The notes: generated by a model not told the origin, from the letters alone. A stretch of 64,000 nt of DNA from Fusarium oxysporum f. sp. lycopersici 4287 (GCF_000149955.1 NC_030989.1:4228402-4292401); one strand, 5' to 3'; shown: positions 22,603-35,293, numbered from the stretch's first letter. Numbers and translations are program-made.

Positions 22603-25600
22603 GCTGTTTGAAGTGTTGATGGAAAGATAAATTCGTCAACTTGTGATTCGATTGATTGAGATTGCAGAATATGCTTGATACAGATATCAAAAGGTTCTTG
22701 AGCTCTTTAATATATACAAACTCGAGGTTCCATGACATCATGGTGGTGTTCCTTCACTGACGCCTCTAAGCTCCAAAACATGACGCCGAATTACATCATG
22801 AAAGGCCCTAGCCACGAGGATTTCGCCTGGAAAACAAGCAAAGCAATAGTAACCAAGGACTTTTCGTTCAATAAGCGAACGGGTTGGAAAGTTCCACGAC
22901 AAAGCTTCTCCATAGACATCGAGATCTGAGCTGTGGGTGCCCGAGCCACACCATGTTGGGTGTAAGACAGCTGATGCATCGCAACATCACACAGACCATG
23001 AGTGATGCTAAAATGGTCGGTAGAAGAGTAGAAGCTTTAGATTTATATAATCCCACCCTTACCGGTATTTCACTTTTGTGACAGCGGCATGAAGGTGTAG
23101 GTTGGCCTTGATGTGTCTGCCAGCCCAAAAGAGCATCTTGTCAGACGACATCAACAACACCAAGTCTTCCATGCAAGAGACCAGGTATCCTGCCTGTCTT
23201 TGAGTTCTGAACTGGAGCTCCGGAGCTTTTGCACCTGGTTTCCTTATTCCCCGGTTCTTGGGAGACTGTATATTGGCCACTCATGCATGTCTGTGCAAAG
23301 CTGGGCGTGGAGAATGGTCTTGGCATGATGAACTCCAGCTTCGCCTTACTCTCATAAACAGAACGCACTCGCTTCACGTATATCCACAACGAGTTCAATG
23401 AAGATAGAGCTTGTTTTACAGTCCTGCAATGTGTTCTCATCCTGAAATAAGCCCCGAGGATTGAAACTCGGCCTGATGTCATGAAACTGGCTTATTCATT
23501 CGCGTATATCGCTTGCGACATGGCAGGTGGGGATGGTATCAGATTGTGATACTTCGGTTTCGACAGGCGAAGTACAAGACCTTGATTTTTGTGCTTATCG
23601 GTTTGTGCAGTATCATCTCTTGATAGATAATTATTCTTGAAATACGCAATTGAGAATAGATAATTGCTTTCTTTTGCAAGTTAGCCGTACAACCTTTGTA
23701 TAAGTGCGACTAGGCACCGATGTGATAATGATATAGAACAGACTTGATGTAGCATTTCAAGCGCGCGAGAACACATTGCAACAATCTGTACCTTACTTTA
23801 CTTCATTAGAATTACCACAACATGAATTATCAGGTAGATTTACCATCCACCATCAAATAGGTATAATCTGCGTTACGAAGAGACGACGAGATTATCACCA
23901 ACCCTCGACGAAACGCGGATGTTGACGATCTAATAACAAGTCATTGTCTGTGAGTTGTCATGATGGCCTAAAAAGTAGACTTCGCATGATTGTCGAGACT
24001 CTCTCACTCGGTTCTGCCTATTAACGACTTTCACCTGCCTGGAGAGAACAACTACGAGTAATAAGCCTTATTCAGCCAAATGACACTGACATGTATTTAC
24101 TGTATCAGCGTAAGTTTTAAAGTTACACGATATTTCATGTGCACTTGAAGACACATCCATGGCGACATCATGTGACAGTAGTTGAGTGACACTTGATTGA
24201 ACATGGCGAGTAGTGAGAGGCCGCACGCGATGTTGCCTGTCTCTAAATGATTAGTGGGTGAATCAAATGTATAGTGTATCTTATTAGGCCATTTCGCCAA
24301 GGAAGAACACTCAAAAATTAGGTACTCAAGCCATTGTCAATGATGGAACATCTCAGCCTCATGCTCCTCATCACCTGACTGCATCCACAACACAAGACTC
24401 GAGTGCAACGGGCCATGATCAAGTCACTTGCGGAAATCGATAACATGTCTTGATAGCGGGAGTGTCTGTAGAAAATCCATCTCTCAAGGTTCGTTCTAAT
24501 AGATGACGAACTCAACGATCGTTGCCAGGATCTGACGATGCCAAGACTCGTGTAAAAGTAGAGGCATTCCTCAAGTTCTTAAGGCTGAGTCTGCAGGAAG
24601 TCTCGTACGAAAAGAAGAGAAATTTCAGTTACTCCGAGTTATGATTCATTTCTTTGTCTATCTTGTTACTGTATCCAGTGGTCTTGGTGCGTTCGGTTCT
24701 TTGACCTTGCTACCAGCATCAGCATCCATCCTGCATCCACCACTTTGACGGTCCGCAATAAAGCAAGTTCGTTCTTCACACAAACAGACAACACCACGAA
24801 ACACTTTGTGATATTAAGCAAGATCTTCGCAAGGCTTTATTGCCAAGCCGTGGGCCAAGGCTGAGATTTCATAGGCGTGACGCAAGAATGAAAGAAATTC
24901 AGCCGTGAAGGGTGATATTTGCCACCCTACAGCCGACCGAGACGGCGATTAAGTCGCATGATCGGCCGGTGGTGGGACCCATTCAGCGGCGCCGGACCTT
25001 TTGGTGCCTCTAAGAGGTCAAATGCTGACGGCTCGTTCAGTTGAATGGCAAGTGGTGGCAGAATTGATGCAATAATTGAACAGGTGAAGTGCAATTAGAG
25101 TCATCGGTCTGGCATGCGCCTCAAGAGGTTGACAACCATCAGATCGCCCTGCGCTAAGGAGCATTATTTAAACAGGGTGAGGTCTCTAGCAAGGTCTATG
25201 GGAATAGAAAACTTTCGGAACACGCAATTCACTTGAATCAAATCCACATATAATTAAAAATAACAATACGATAAACAATACGGATAACGATGCCGGGAGA
25301 ACTCGTGTACCACGACGGCCACTATCACCGGACTTCGGCAGACCGGCCGGAACAACGGCATAACCAGAAACGCCCTCAACATGGATTGCTGCAAAAGACT
25401 CACGATGCCTGGGGTCGGGTCCTTTATGGCGTTGGTAGCGTCTATTACAAGATTCGAGGACAATGAACGACGGAAGATGATGACGACGCATATACGAGAG
25501 AGGAATGGAATCGATGATCCAAAAGAATGACTGCAACTCGACCCGCCATCGACAGAACCGTACTCCACTGTTCATGTTCCGTCTATCCATCAACACGATC

Positions 25601-27102
25601 AAGCTTTGAGTCGTCGTCGTCTGAACCACTATATATGATGATGATAGACAGGTCCCAGCGCTGATCAAGGAGAAATAACAAAGAACCGTACAAAAATATC
25701 ACAGTCAAGCTCATGCCAGAATGCAAGCTGGGTCAGGGATGGATATTATGGGCTCCATAGATGTGCACAAGCGTCTATGCTCTGCTTTGCATCGGTTTCA
25801 GAGTACGATGGGTGGAGGAACCAACCAGGAAACAGGAGTGAGAGATACAGTGTCCCCGATAGGAATGACACGCGCCTCTGAAAGGATTGACGAACCCTTT
25901 GAGACAAAGATACCAACCGGGCCGAGCATACACATCCCGGAAGGGAAATCGAAATCAACGCAACACGAACACACGTAAGCTCATTGTTCGACCCGTTGCA
26001 CCCAATTCAGCCGCCGTTGTTAATCAACTTCCGAAAATTATCAGCCAAGAGGACAAGACATAGACATTTAATATCATAATATTGCAATTCCGTATTCATC
26101 ATGCCAAGTGAACGCGGTCAAGTCGTAGACAATGAGTCCCACCGCAAGCGACTCGAGACAATTTCCCAAGTGTCATTCAATGTCGTATACATGCTCAAGG
26201 CGAGATGCAGAATCAATGGCGGCTCAGACCAAACCCAGGTGAGACCCCTGATGTTTTGTCGTAGAATGGATATTCGGTGGAGATTGTCCCCTATTCTGTA
26301 CAGTGCAATCTCGTGAGACACTAACAAACCATGCACCGGACGAGGCCAAGCTTTTGCTAAGGCGACATAGAGCTACGGTGTGCATTGACTCCAAGCACTA
26401 TACCACCGTCAACAAGATGAGATCCCTCTGCAGCAACCCCTGATTGGCCACGGATGGCGCCGGGCAAGACCCAAACAAGCTTCAATCTCTGAACTGCGCC
26501 TCGCAATCGACAGGGGTTCTTTGTCCCGTGGTTGGTTCATTCGTCAATCCTCGAGGGGATCTGCTTGCTTTCGGGGACCGACCTCTTCACCGTAGCAGGC
26601 ACAGTGCCGCTCTTCCACTACAACACAGCCGCTGCCAACCCCTTGCCAGGACAATTAGCGGCTTGGGCAACTGAAGTTCAGGGGGGGAAGGGGCCACTCC
26701 AGAAGCCCAGGGATGGTCCCGTAGCTAGACTGCTTTAGTGTCAGTGCTAGCCACCCCATGCATTCCATTTTCCATTTACTTTTCAAATCGCCCCATCCCT
26801 CGAATTCCATCTTCCTTCTCTCTTCCTTCATCAAACCTTCGCTAACCTTTAATTCTTCATCGCCGTTTTTTCTTATCGGTTCTCGTTACTTTGAGGCCGA
26901 TTTTTAACTTTTCCCGACACTCATTTACAAACGCTCTTGCTACTCGATCCGATTGCCTCTCTTCCGGCCCATTCGTCGCGAACTGAAGGAAAAAGGGGTT
27001 TCAGCATTCCAACAACAATTTACGCGTTGAGTAAAATCATCGCCTCATTCTAGTCATTCATTACTCTCTGTTCTTTTTACTTGCCGTTTGATACACAACA
27101 CA
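22603..27102. other. 4.5 kb gene-free region
   Basis: The longest stretch without a supportable gene. Open frames (for example 25186-25668 minus, 160 codons) lack intron signals, start context and recognisable content. The last 300 bp before the GH72 gene (about 26755-27000) are pyrimidine-rich on the plus strand, as in highly expressed fungal promoters and leaders. Long non-coding transcripts or decayed elements are possible but not visible. Confidence 0.5.
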
Positions 27103-28881
27103 ATGAAGTTTTCCGCTGCCATTGTCGCTGCGGCGGCCACGGCTGCCAGCGCCAAGCTGGAGCCTATCACCATGAAGGTATGCGCCGGAGGCCAAGATGG
27201 TGCGATTTGATATTGACAATTCCCAGGGATCCAAGCTCTTCTACTCCAACGGAACTCAGTTCTTCATGAAGGGTGTTGCTTACCAACAGGATACCGCCGC
27301 CGCTGGTGAGACCAACGACAAGACTACCAAGTACATCGATCCTCTCGCCGATGAGGAAGCTTGCAAGCGTGATATCCCTCTCCTCAAGCAGCTCGGTACC
27401 AACATCATCCGAACTTACGCTATCAACCCCAAGGCCGACCACAAGGCCTGCATGAAGCTGCTCGACGATGCTGGAATCTACGTCATCTCTGATCTTTCTG
27501 AGCCCAGCGTCTCCATCAACCGTGATGACCCCAAGTGGGATGTTGAGCTGTACGAGCGCTACATCGGAGTTGTCGATGAGCTTGGCCAGTACGACAACGT
27601 CGTCGGTTTCTTTGCCGGTAACGAGGTCTCCAACAACGTCTCCAACACCCAGGCTTCTGCATTCGTCAAGGCCGCTGTCCGTGACACCAAGAAGCACATC
27701 AAGAGCAAGTTCTCCCGCTGGCTCGGTGTCGGTTACGCCTCCAACGATGATGTAGATATTCGCGAGCAGATTGCCGACTACTTCAACTGCGGTGATGACG
27801 ACTCCCGCATCGACTACTGGGGTTACAACATCTACTCTTGGTGCGGTAAGAGCAGCATGCAGGACTCTGGTTACTCTGACCAGGCCAAGTTCTTTGAGGA
27901 CTACTCTGTTCCTGTCTTCTTCGCTGAGTACGGTTGCAACGAGCCCGATGGTGCTGCTGGCCGTATCTTCGATGAGACCACCGCCCTGTACGAGGAGAAG
28001 GTCATGACCGATGTCTTCAGCGGTGGTATCGTCTACATGTACTTCCAGGAGGCCAACGACTACGGTCTCGTCAAGATCAGCAAGAACGGTGATGCTGTCA
28101 AGCAGAAGGACTTTGCCCAGCTCCAGAAGAAGGCCAACGCCGCCAAGCCTTCCGGTGTTGAGGAGGACAGCTACAAGCCCACTGGCAAGGCCGCCACCTG
28201 CCCCGAGCAGTCCAAGAACTGGAAGGCCAACAGTGTTCTCCCCCCTGTCCCCGACTCCGACCTCTGCGACTGCATGGTCAAGAGCCGAAGCTGTGTCCCC
28301 GCTGATAACCTGAAGGCTNNNNNNNNNNNNNNNNNNNNNNNNNNNNNNNNNNNNNNNNNNNNNNNNNNNNNNNNNNNNNNNNNNNNNNNNNNNNNNNNNN
28401 NNNNNNNNNNNNNNNNNNNNNNNNNNNNNNNNNNNNNTCCATCTTTGGCTACATCTGCGGCCAAGACAAGAAGATCTGCACTGCTATCAACGCCAACGCC
28501 ACTGCCGGTATCTATGGTGCCTACAGCATGTGCTCCAACGAGGCTAAGCTTGCTTACATCCTCGACGCCTACTACACCTCCCAGAAGTCCGCTGCCGATG
28601 CTTGTGACTTCAAGGGCAAGGCCACCACCCAGAAGGCCGAGAGCCAGGACTCTTGCAAGTCTGCTCTCGCCTCCGCCAGCAAGATCAACGAGGAGGTTGC
28701 CACTGCCACCCACGCCGTCGCTTCTTCCTCCACCGGTGGTTCCAACAGCAGCAGCGAGGACGACGAGAACTTTGGTCTCCAGGCTGCCTCCATCGCCCGC
28801 GTCTTCTCCCTCGGTGACTTCGCCGTTGGCGCCTACATGGCCGTCGCTGGTGTTGTCGGTGCCGGCATGGTCCTTCTGTAA
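27103..28881 (+). CDS. GH72 beta-1,3-glucanosyltransferase with CBM43, GPI-anchored (Gel/Gas family)
   Basis: Cell-wall enzyme that cuts and re-joins beta-1,3-glucan chains at the cell surface. Exon 1 (27103-27177) is a signal peptide (MKFSAAIVAAAATAASAKL). A 49-bp intron (27178-27226) leads to KGVAYQQD and the GH72 core with its two catalytic Glu residues, GNEVSNN near residue 157 and FFAEYGCN near 258. A Cys-rich X8/CBM43 domain follows (CDCMVKSRSC, then FGYICGQDKKIC and YGAYSMCS), then a Ser-rich linker and a hydrophobic tail (YMAVAGVVGAGMVLL) typical of a GPI signal. The N run at 28319-28437 lies inside the CBM43: codons end exactly at its left edge and resume exactly at its right edge in a different frame, so its written length is not the true length of missing coding sequence, or it hides an intron. 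Codon use is strongly biased, suggesting high expression. Confidence 0.95.
28319..28437. other. Assembly gap (119 N) inside GH72 gene
   Basis: Written length is 119, not a multiple of 3, while both flanks are in open coding frame. By comparison with the family only a few residues are expected to be missing between DNLKA and SIFGYIC. Confidence 0.99.
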
Positions 28882-31277
28882 AAGGGAGGTTCTTGGAAGG
28901 ACCGATCTTGGTATGATTAAAGTTTCTTGCGGTGGCTTTTTAGGAACGTGCGCTTTTACTAGTTGTGTTTTTTCCTTTTTGTGTATCTAGCATCGCCGGT
29001 GTTGCATGGCTTGTGATTAGAACGAGATAGATGTCTAATGCCATCTTGCGCGATTGCTATGCCAGTCTGTGAAGTGCTTGGGTGAAAATTATACATTTGT
29101 AATGTAATAGAATACCTTGATCTTGACTCGGGTGTGAGTAGATGACTTGCACATGGAGCGGTTCCCAGCTTTTGTGAGTAAGTAGATGCTATGGTTCGGG
29201 CTCAGTAAGTCTGCTATCTCTCGACGTCGAGTTTCTCAGCGCATACTGGAATTATGTCAACTGGAGTTATATCAACCCCGTATCCGTACCGTCGAGACTT
29301 AGACCATGCTAAAGGGGCTTAAACGCCTTTGCCGCAGTTTGCTCTCAAGCCGACTCTCAAGAGTCGCTCGATTCAGCGCAAGCCTTACATTAGAGAACGT
29401 TCTAGGTTATCAACCCGCTTATCAAAGAAACAGCCGCTTCTCTGGAGAAACATACTGGCCTCTTGTGGTTTGTCCCTCTCAAGATTGGGAATTTTAGCAT
29501 CATTCACTGGTAGAAACAACTCCTTGAACGACGGCAGATTATTCAACTACCCAATCGTGCAACTACTTCGAAAACCCGACAAAGGCATCGAGGCAGGATA
29601 CGGAACGACTCGCCTTGAAGGCCGTACTGGATTGTGCCAAGTGCCGCTGGCAAACATTCAACTTGGAGCTGTCCTCTCTCGGCCAGGCCCAGGAGGGGGG
29701 GAGTATTGCGCCGATAACTGCAACAAACACTCCACGACTACTGTTCAATAGCATGTTCAAGAATTTTGACTGCTACGTTAGCTCCCTGAGGCTCCCGGAA
29801 TCGAGTCCTCTGGATATCTGGATCAGAACAAAAGCCCCTCCAACTGCCGGAATGCTCGGCGTCTGGAGCTTTCGAACATAACGCAAGACGATTCTCAAAC
29901 CCAATCCTCGCAAGTTACACCCTCAACCCAAACAAGCGTATTCAGTTCTTCTCTACTCAATGGAACAAAGATACAAGAATTTCTCTTTTCGGCAAAGCAG
30001 TCCCACGAGAAGGTACTCCTCTCGAGCATTGGCCTGCTGTCAACGTTATGATCGAGATCACAATTGACCCTGATGTCGAGCATCCTCACTCCTATCTTCG
30101 GCTGCCAACAGTAGGACCTTTTGACTCTTGGAGTCAAGCATTTCGCGTTGGGATACGTATCGAGTTCCAAGGTGGAGGGATTTGGAAAACCAGGTATCTC
30201 AGCACTACTCACTATTGTCCCGTTTCATCGATGTACAAGTCGCTGAAAGCTGAAGACTTGGGTAATGAACTCAATCACATCGAGCTTTCCTGGCTCCATT
30301 GCATGAAAACCCTTGCAACGCTATTAAACTGGCGATGGAAGCCGGAGAATAACCCCGTCAGGGATAACCTCATCCAAGCCGTTTGGGCTCTTTATAGCAT
30401 CAGACTCTTTATCATCGACTTCGACTTTCACGTATTGATGAACCACATCCAGTGGAAATGCAATGCCCTCGGCTTCTGGCCCTCGAAGAGACTTCATTGG
30501 AAACTAAACGCAAATTCCCTGCAGCAGGTTTCATTGAGAGTTCGACGAACTTGGACTCGGCAAGTGATCGTGAGAAGTGTGATCTTTGTTCGGTAGTCAT
30601 CTCCTCCCATGTAATGAGAAAAGGGTACCAACAACCCACTTCCATAACTAGATGCGGAATTCCAACGTAATCATTTGCCGTAGATGCAAACATGAGAGGA
30701 AAGGCGTCTCGATTTCCACCGGGACTTAGCTCCAATGCCCAATGCCAGAGAACTTTGGCCGGCTTTGCACATTCACAAGAAACTTCCGCGATATCCCAGA
30801 ACTGAGTTGTCTTTCATTTCGCTTTTCATCCGAGGACAATCCCACCCGAGACGTTGAATATCCTCCCAGGGCGTATTCTAAGACTTGGGACTAAATTATG
30901 GAACGAAAATAAAGTAATCAAAGTATCCTAAACCTAGCTATATCTTTGTCACCCAGGATCGATAACCGAAGCTCTCTGCCTTCTCCTAGCCTCCAAAGGA
31001 CAACCCTGCCAGGATCCGATCACAAACATTGATGGATGACGAGGGGGTCGATGCATGCACTTCCAGTGGGTTCATAGTTCTATTTGACCCTACCAATTAC
31101 TTAGAATTTGCGTTGTCGACTAGGTACTAATGTTAGCAACCGCGTACGCGAGGTACTATTGCCCTCGATAGGGGTCCAAAAGAAAAGAGAATTTTACACT
31201 GACCATAGTCTATGACTTTGACAAATGAAGGGGAAGAATTTAGTTGAGATCTGGCTTATCCAAAGGACATTGGCGAT
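28882..31277. other. Intergenic with scrambled coding remnants
   Basis: Contains the remnant region at 29520-30600 listed separately. The rest (30610-31277) shows no supported gene. Confidence 0.45.
29520..30600 (+). pseudogene. Degraded coding remnants, unknown family
   Basis: Coding-like blocks appear in all three plus frames without a consistent splice path. Examples are ALKAVLDCAKCRWQTFNLEL to MLGVWSFRT (about 29615-29881), ITQDDSQTQSSQVTPSTQT (about 29880 on), and a longer frame at 30048-30596 (EHPHSYLRLPTVGPFDSW). A fourth block reads WRDLENQVSQHYSLLSRF near 30170-30240. No start or complete domain is seen, and the opposite strand also has open frames. This could be a frameshifted pseudogene or chance; I do not recognise the family. 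Confidence 0.3.
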
Positions 31278-32327
31278 TCAAGTTCCAACGCCAGCTTTTC
31301 TCAACCAACTCACTTTGGAGTTTACGGCTGTCAACGTTCGTCCAGGCAACATCTCATGCATAGTCTTGGTAGCCTTCCCTTCTGCAATCCCAGATCTCAA
31401 AATCTCGAGCTCGCTATTTCCCCAGGCTCGCGACTTGGATGCTCGATTAGCTGTCGGGGTAGTATTCGGCACTTTCATTGCTTCTTTGCGAGCTTCAGCT
31501 CTCAACAGAGCGAAACGTTCCTTGAGCGACTGCGCAGCCATTTGGGGGAAATGGTCCACTGCTAGCTTCTTCCAAGCCGTTTTGGCGATGCTCGAGGTTA
31601 CTTGACTCTGCAAAAGGTCATCCTCTTCACGGGTCCACGAATGATTTCTCGCTTCTAGCTCCTTGGCTTGAGGCTGCCTTTCTCGCCTCCGACTCTTAGG
31701 AATGCTTTTGCTTGCTTGTTGATTGAGATAATCCGCGCAGTTTGCACACCTGGCATCCGCCATGAATCCGGTGAACGAGGAACCAGGCACGCGGGCTGCT
31801 GCACATGCAGGATTCCCATGAACATCAGCATTCCCTGCAGCTACCCACAACTCATGCTGTGTGCGTCTTTGCCCTCGGTCCTCAAATTGCAAGGTGGAAC
31901 TGGGGTCCCTTTCTTCGTTGTGTTTCATGAAATGCCGATGGCAAGTTTGACATCGCCGCGGTCCCAGGGGATCTCCTGGTTCTGCAAGACGGCAGTGGTC
32001 TCGTTCGGATGTGTCTGGCTTAAGTTCTCGGTTGCATACTATGCAAACAAATGTCTGTCGGCTAACGGCTTGCCCGACCATCCCTTGATGTATTGACAGA
32101 GCTTTATTGAGACCGTCACCATCAATATCCGGAATTTTCGCGCGATCTCGAATTCTGTCGTAAAGGTCATAGCAGGGCTTTGGATTGTACCGCCCCGATG
32201 ACTCTCTACCAGTAAACGTCCCAATCAAAGCCATGAAGATAGTTTCTAGCAAAGGAACATAGCTAGATGACAGATCTGAAAGCCAACTATCCCAGTTGTA
32301 AAAGTCGAATAGCAATTTCCTGTCCAT
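31278..32327 (-). CDS. Cys/His zinc-binding and Myb/SANT-like domain protein
   Basis: Single uninterrupted frame of 349 residues. The middle holds a Cys/His cluster (CIVCNREL, then DHCRL, then CQTCHRHF) followed by another CANC, consistent with zinc binding. The C-terminal third has two Trp-centred helical units, SWTREEDDLLQSQVT with WKKLAVDHFP, and WGNSELEILRSGI with a final KVSWLRKAG. These look like SANT/Myb-like DNA-binding repeats. The N-terminal 100 residues have no motif I know. A nuclear regulatory role is inferred only from the domain look. No intron signals are needed, and start Met 32327 is the first in frame. Confidence 0.68.
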   Translation of the reverse strand: MDRKLLFDFYNWDSWLSDLSSSYVPLLETIFMALIGTFTGRESSGRYNPKPCYDLYDRIRDRAKIPDIDGDGLNKALSIHQGMVGQAVSRQTFVCIVCNRELKPDTSERDHCRLAEPGDPLGPRRCQTCHRHFMKHNEERDPSSTLQFEDRGQRRTQHELWVAAGNADVHGNPACAAARVPGSSFTGFMADARCANCADYLNQQASKSIPKSRRRERQPQAKELEARNHSWTREEDDLLQSQVTSSIAKTAWKKLAVDHFPQMAAQSLKERFALLRAEARKEAMKVPNTTPTANRASKSRAWGNSELEILRSGIAEGKATKTMHEMLPGRTLTAVNSKVSWLRKAGVGT

Positions 32328-33033
32328 TCAAGACAATCCCTCGGTCCCGAAAACATCCTCCCAGTAAACACTTCACCTGCGCCCTGCCATTTTGATCACT
32401 CCCCAACGCCATCTCTTCAGCTGCCCACGCTAAAAAGCATGCTTACCTTGAAAGTTAAACGAAGACCCATCCAAACTCCGCAGTATAGGACTGACCCATT
32501 CGGACACGGAGACGATGCTTATATTTAACGTGGACTAGGACTCGGGACGATAAGTGAGTGGCGCAGGGTGCGCCATGCTTCCCAGCTGAATACCCAGAGA
32601 GACAGAAAGAAGCCTCGTGGCGGTCTATTAAAAATAGACTAGAAAGCCGTTAGGCAGATTGGCACGAACAGTTGTTCAACGGTAGGATTTTCACGATGGA
32701 GTTGAAACGTACGAGTTGGCGCTTCAAGAGGATTATTGAGAAAGGATCTGCACCAAAGTACTGCTCTCTTCATTCTTATTTGATAATGACATTAAAAAAA
32801 TAAATAAAAGAAAAATCGACAGGCCTGCAGATAATTGTTTGACGCTGACAGATCCCGCCGTCAGCACAGCCCGTGAAACTACTGGTATAAGCAACGCCTT
32901 CAGCGCTAGCTCAAGTTCCACCCAGCCACGATGTAGGACTCGGGCATGTTGGTCTTCAAGAATAAACTGCATATAAGGGCTGGAAGAGACCCAGAAAGAT
33001 CTTCCAGCCCTATCACTCATATACACAATCACC
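32328..33033. other. Divergent promoter region
   Basis: Between the Myb-like gene and the S41 protease gene. A TATA box for the protease is listed separately; nothing else seen. Confidence 0.45.
32972..32977 (+). promoter_or_regulatory. TATA box of the S41 protease gene
   Basis: TATAAG about 60 bp upstream of the start codon at 33034, in a normal position for a short leader. Confidence 0.5.
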
Positions 33034-35293
33034 ATGATTCCTTCAATTCTATTAGCCCTCGCTGGGGTTAGTTTCGCAGCCCTCGAGCCCAGGCAGGTTA
33101 TGCACCAGGCTCGAAACCAACCATCTTTCATTTCATCGCGGGATCTTTCTGAAGCTGAGAGCGAGCCTTGCAAGTTCATAAGTCAAGCTTATGTGGAGGC
33201 TGAGCCTGAGCCTGGGAAGCCTGTCGTTCTTGCTATTCCTCCCTCTGTGGGTATTGCATGTCTCAAGTCTGTTCCTCTGGATAAGAAGCGAGATCTCGAA
33301 CTGCTGGATTATCTTGAGCCTCTGATTGGGTTTCAAAGTACGCTTGAGATTCTTGCTGATCCGCCGAAAGAGTATCTGTTTCCTGGTGTGGATGTTCTTG
33401 GTGGCTTTGATAAGATTCGGAGCAAGTTAGAGAATAACAAGTACGAGACTCAATATGAAGTCATGACAGATCTGCGAAGCCTTGTAAGTTTTTCCAATTC
33501 GTTGTACAATGGTGTACTTACGATAATAGTTTGCCGCTGCAAATGATGGTCACTTTGACTATCCTCCTGCTCTGCTCAACGCATTCTACTACGTCCGACG
33601 AGGTGTCGAGTTCGAGTCCGTGTCTGCCAACGGCATTCGACTGCCATACATCTTCCATGTCATCGACACTAGCCGTGGTAACCAAGGTCTTCTCGACTAT
33701 ACCCCCTCAGCTGTCAAGTCTATCGATGGAACCCCGATCGCTGAGTGGCTCGAGGAGGATGCTTCTTTCGCAACATCAAATAGCCAAGACCCTGATGCTC
33801 AGTACAACGGTCTCTTTGCATCTATTCCTCGTGGCGCTGTTGGATCATCTAGCAGCACACTCTTCACCCAGTTCGAGATTCCTGATACATACACCATCGA
33901 GTTCCACAACGGTAGCAAGTTGGAGATTGTCAACCAGTTGGTCATCCCTGCTACTGTTGACCTTTCTGGTATCGAGTCTGGCGAAGATTTCCATTATTAC
34001 ATCGAAATCACTCCCACAAACACCACCACCGAAGAACCTTCTGCCAATGAGCGTCGTTCAACTCAAGAGACTGACGACGATCTTCCTGGCTACCCCAAGC
34101 CTCTCGTCAAACAATCCAGCAACGCTGTCTCTGCATACCTTCTCAACGGCGAGGACTACAAAGACACTGCTGTTCTCTCCATCTTGAGCTTCTTGCCTAT
34201 TGGCATTGACATCAGTAACCCCCCTGCTGACTTTAGCATGACCAAGTTCATCCTTGAGGGACAAGCTGTCATCCTTCAACTCATCAAGGCGGCCAAGGCT
34301 ACTGGCCGTGATAAGCTCATCATCGATATGTCTGCCAACGGCGGTGGCTCAGTTGTTCTCGCCCACTCTATCTATCGTTTGTTGTTTCCTGAAGGAGAGT
34401 TTACTGGCTGGGACCGATATCGCGCCAACCCTGCTCTTGAGGCTGCCGCTGAGGTCGACTATGATAACCTCGTCAAGTCGTTGATCACAAGATCTGAGTA
34501 TTACCCTGTCGCCCCTGGTAACAAGTACCTCGAGACAGGAAAGGAGTTTTATGGCCCTTATACTGTCAAGGGCCAGAATGTCACCGCAGCCTTCCAGACT
34601 GACAAGACTGTTCCCTGGGATGAGAGCATTCCTGCTTATATCAATGGCTTCGACCCCGAGAGGAAGCCTTTGGTCGCGGAAGCTCCCTGGAAGCCTGAGA
34701 ATATCATCATCGTGACTGATGGTATTTGCGCCTCTGCTTGTGGTATCTTGACCGGTCTTCTCACCCGTAACCACGGTATTCGCACACTTGCCCTTGGCGG
34801 TCGTCCTCTCAACCAAGCCATGCAAGCCATGGGCGGCGTCAAGGGAACTCTACTCAACTTCAACGCCGACATCACCAGCGCAATCGCCAATGTCCGCGCC
34901 AACGCAAAGACCGACAAGGAGACGGCCTCTATCCTCAGCGACGCATCGTCCTCATTCCCCAGCTCGCAGAACCCACCTCTTCTTCCCCTCCCTGCCGGCG
35001 GTGTCGGCAAGGTCAACTCGCTGAACGGCTATACTGAGGATAATCTTGAGGGATACCCTGTGCACTTTAGGTATGAGGCTGCCAACTGTCGTCTGTTTTA
35101 TACGCAGCGCATGATGGCTTCGCCTATTGAGTCGTGGAGACGTGCTAGAGGTGTTGCGTGGAATAACGAGCCTTGCGTGTCGGGCTCAACGACGAACAGT
35201 GATGGTACTATTGGTGATAAGGCTCTCAAGTATGATTCTCGTGTTCGCAGTCGCGCGAGTGGAATCAAGGGGCCTGGAGAGTTGAAGAAGTGA
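33034..35293 (+). CDS. Secreted S41 (tail-specific/CPAF-like) peptidase family protein
   Basis: Exons 33034-33483 and 33530-35293, joined across a 46-bp intron (donor GTAAGT, acceptor AATAG, phase 0), give 737 residues. The N-terminus MIPSILLALAGVSFAA is a signal peptide, so the protein is likely secreted or vacuolar. The C-terminal half matches the S41 fold: LIIDMSANGGGSVVLA, then VTDGICASACGILTGLLTR near residue 552, whose ASAC Ser is the likely nucleophile, followed by a HGIRTLALGGRP strand. The middle region contains the RGVEFESVSANG and TPIAEWLEEDA stretches expected in CPAF-like fungal members. Similar proteins occur beside ribosomally made peptide clusters (ustP type), but no such precursor is seen nearby. 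Substrate unknown. Confidence 0.85.

Noticed and set aside
25186..25668. 160-codon minus-strand open frame
   Set aside because: No recognisable domain, no conserved look, no splice context; kept as intergenic.
27167..27697. 176-codon minus-strand open frame
   Set aside because: Antisense shadow of the GH72 gene.
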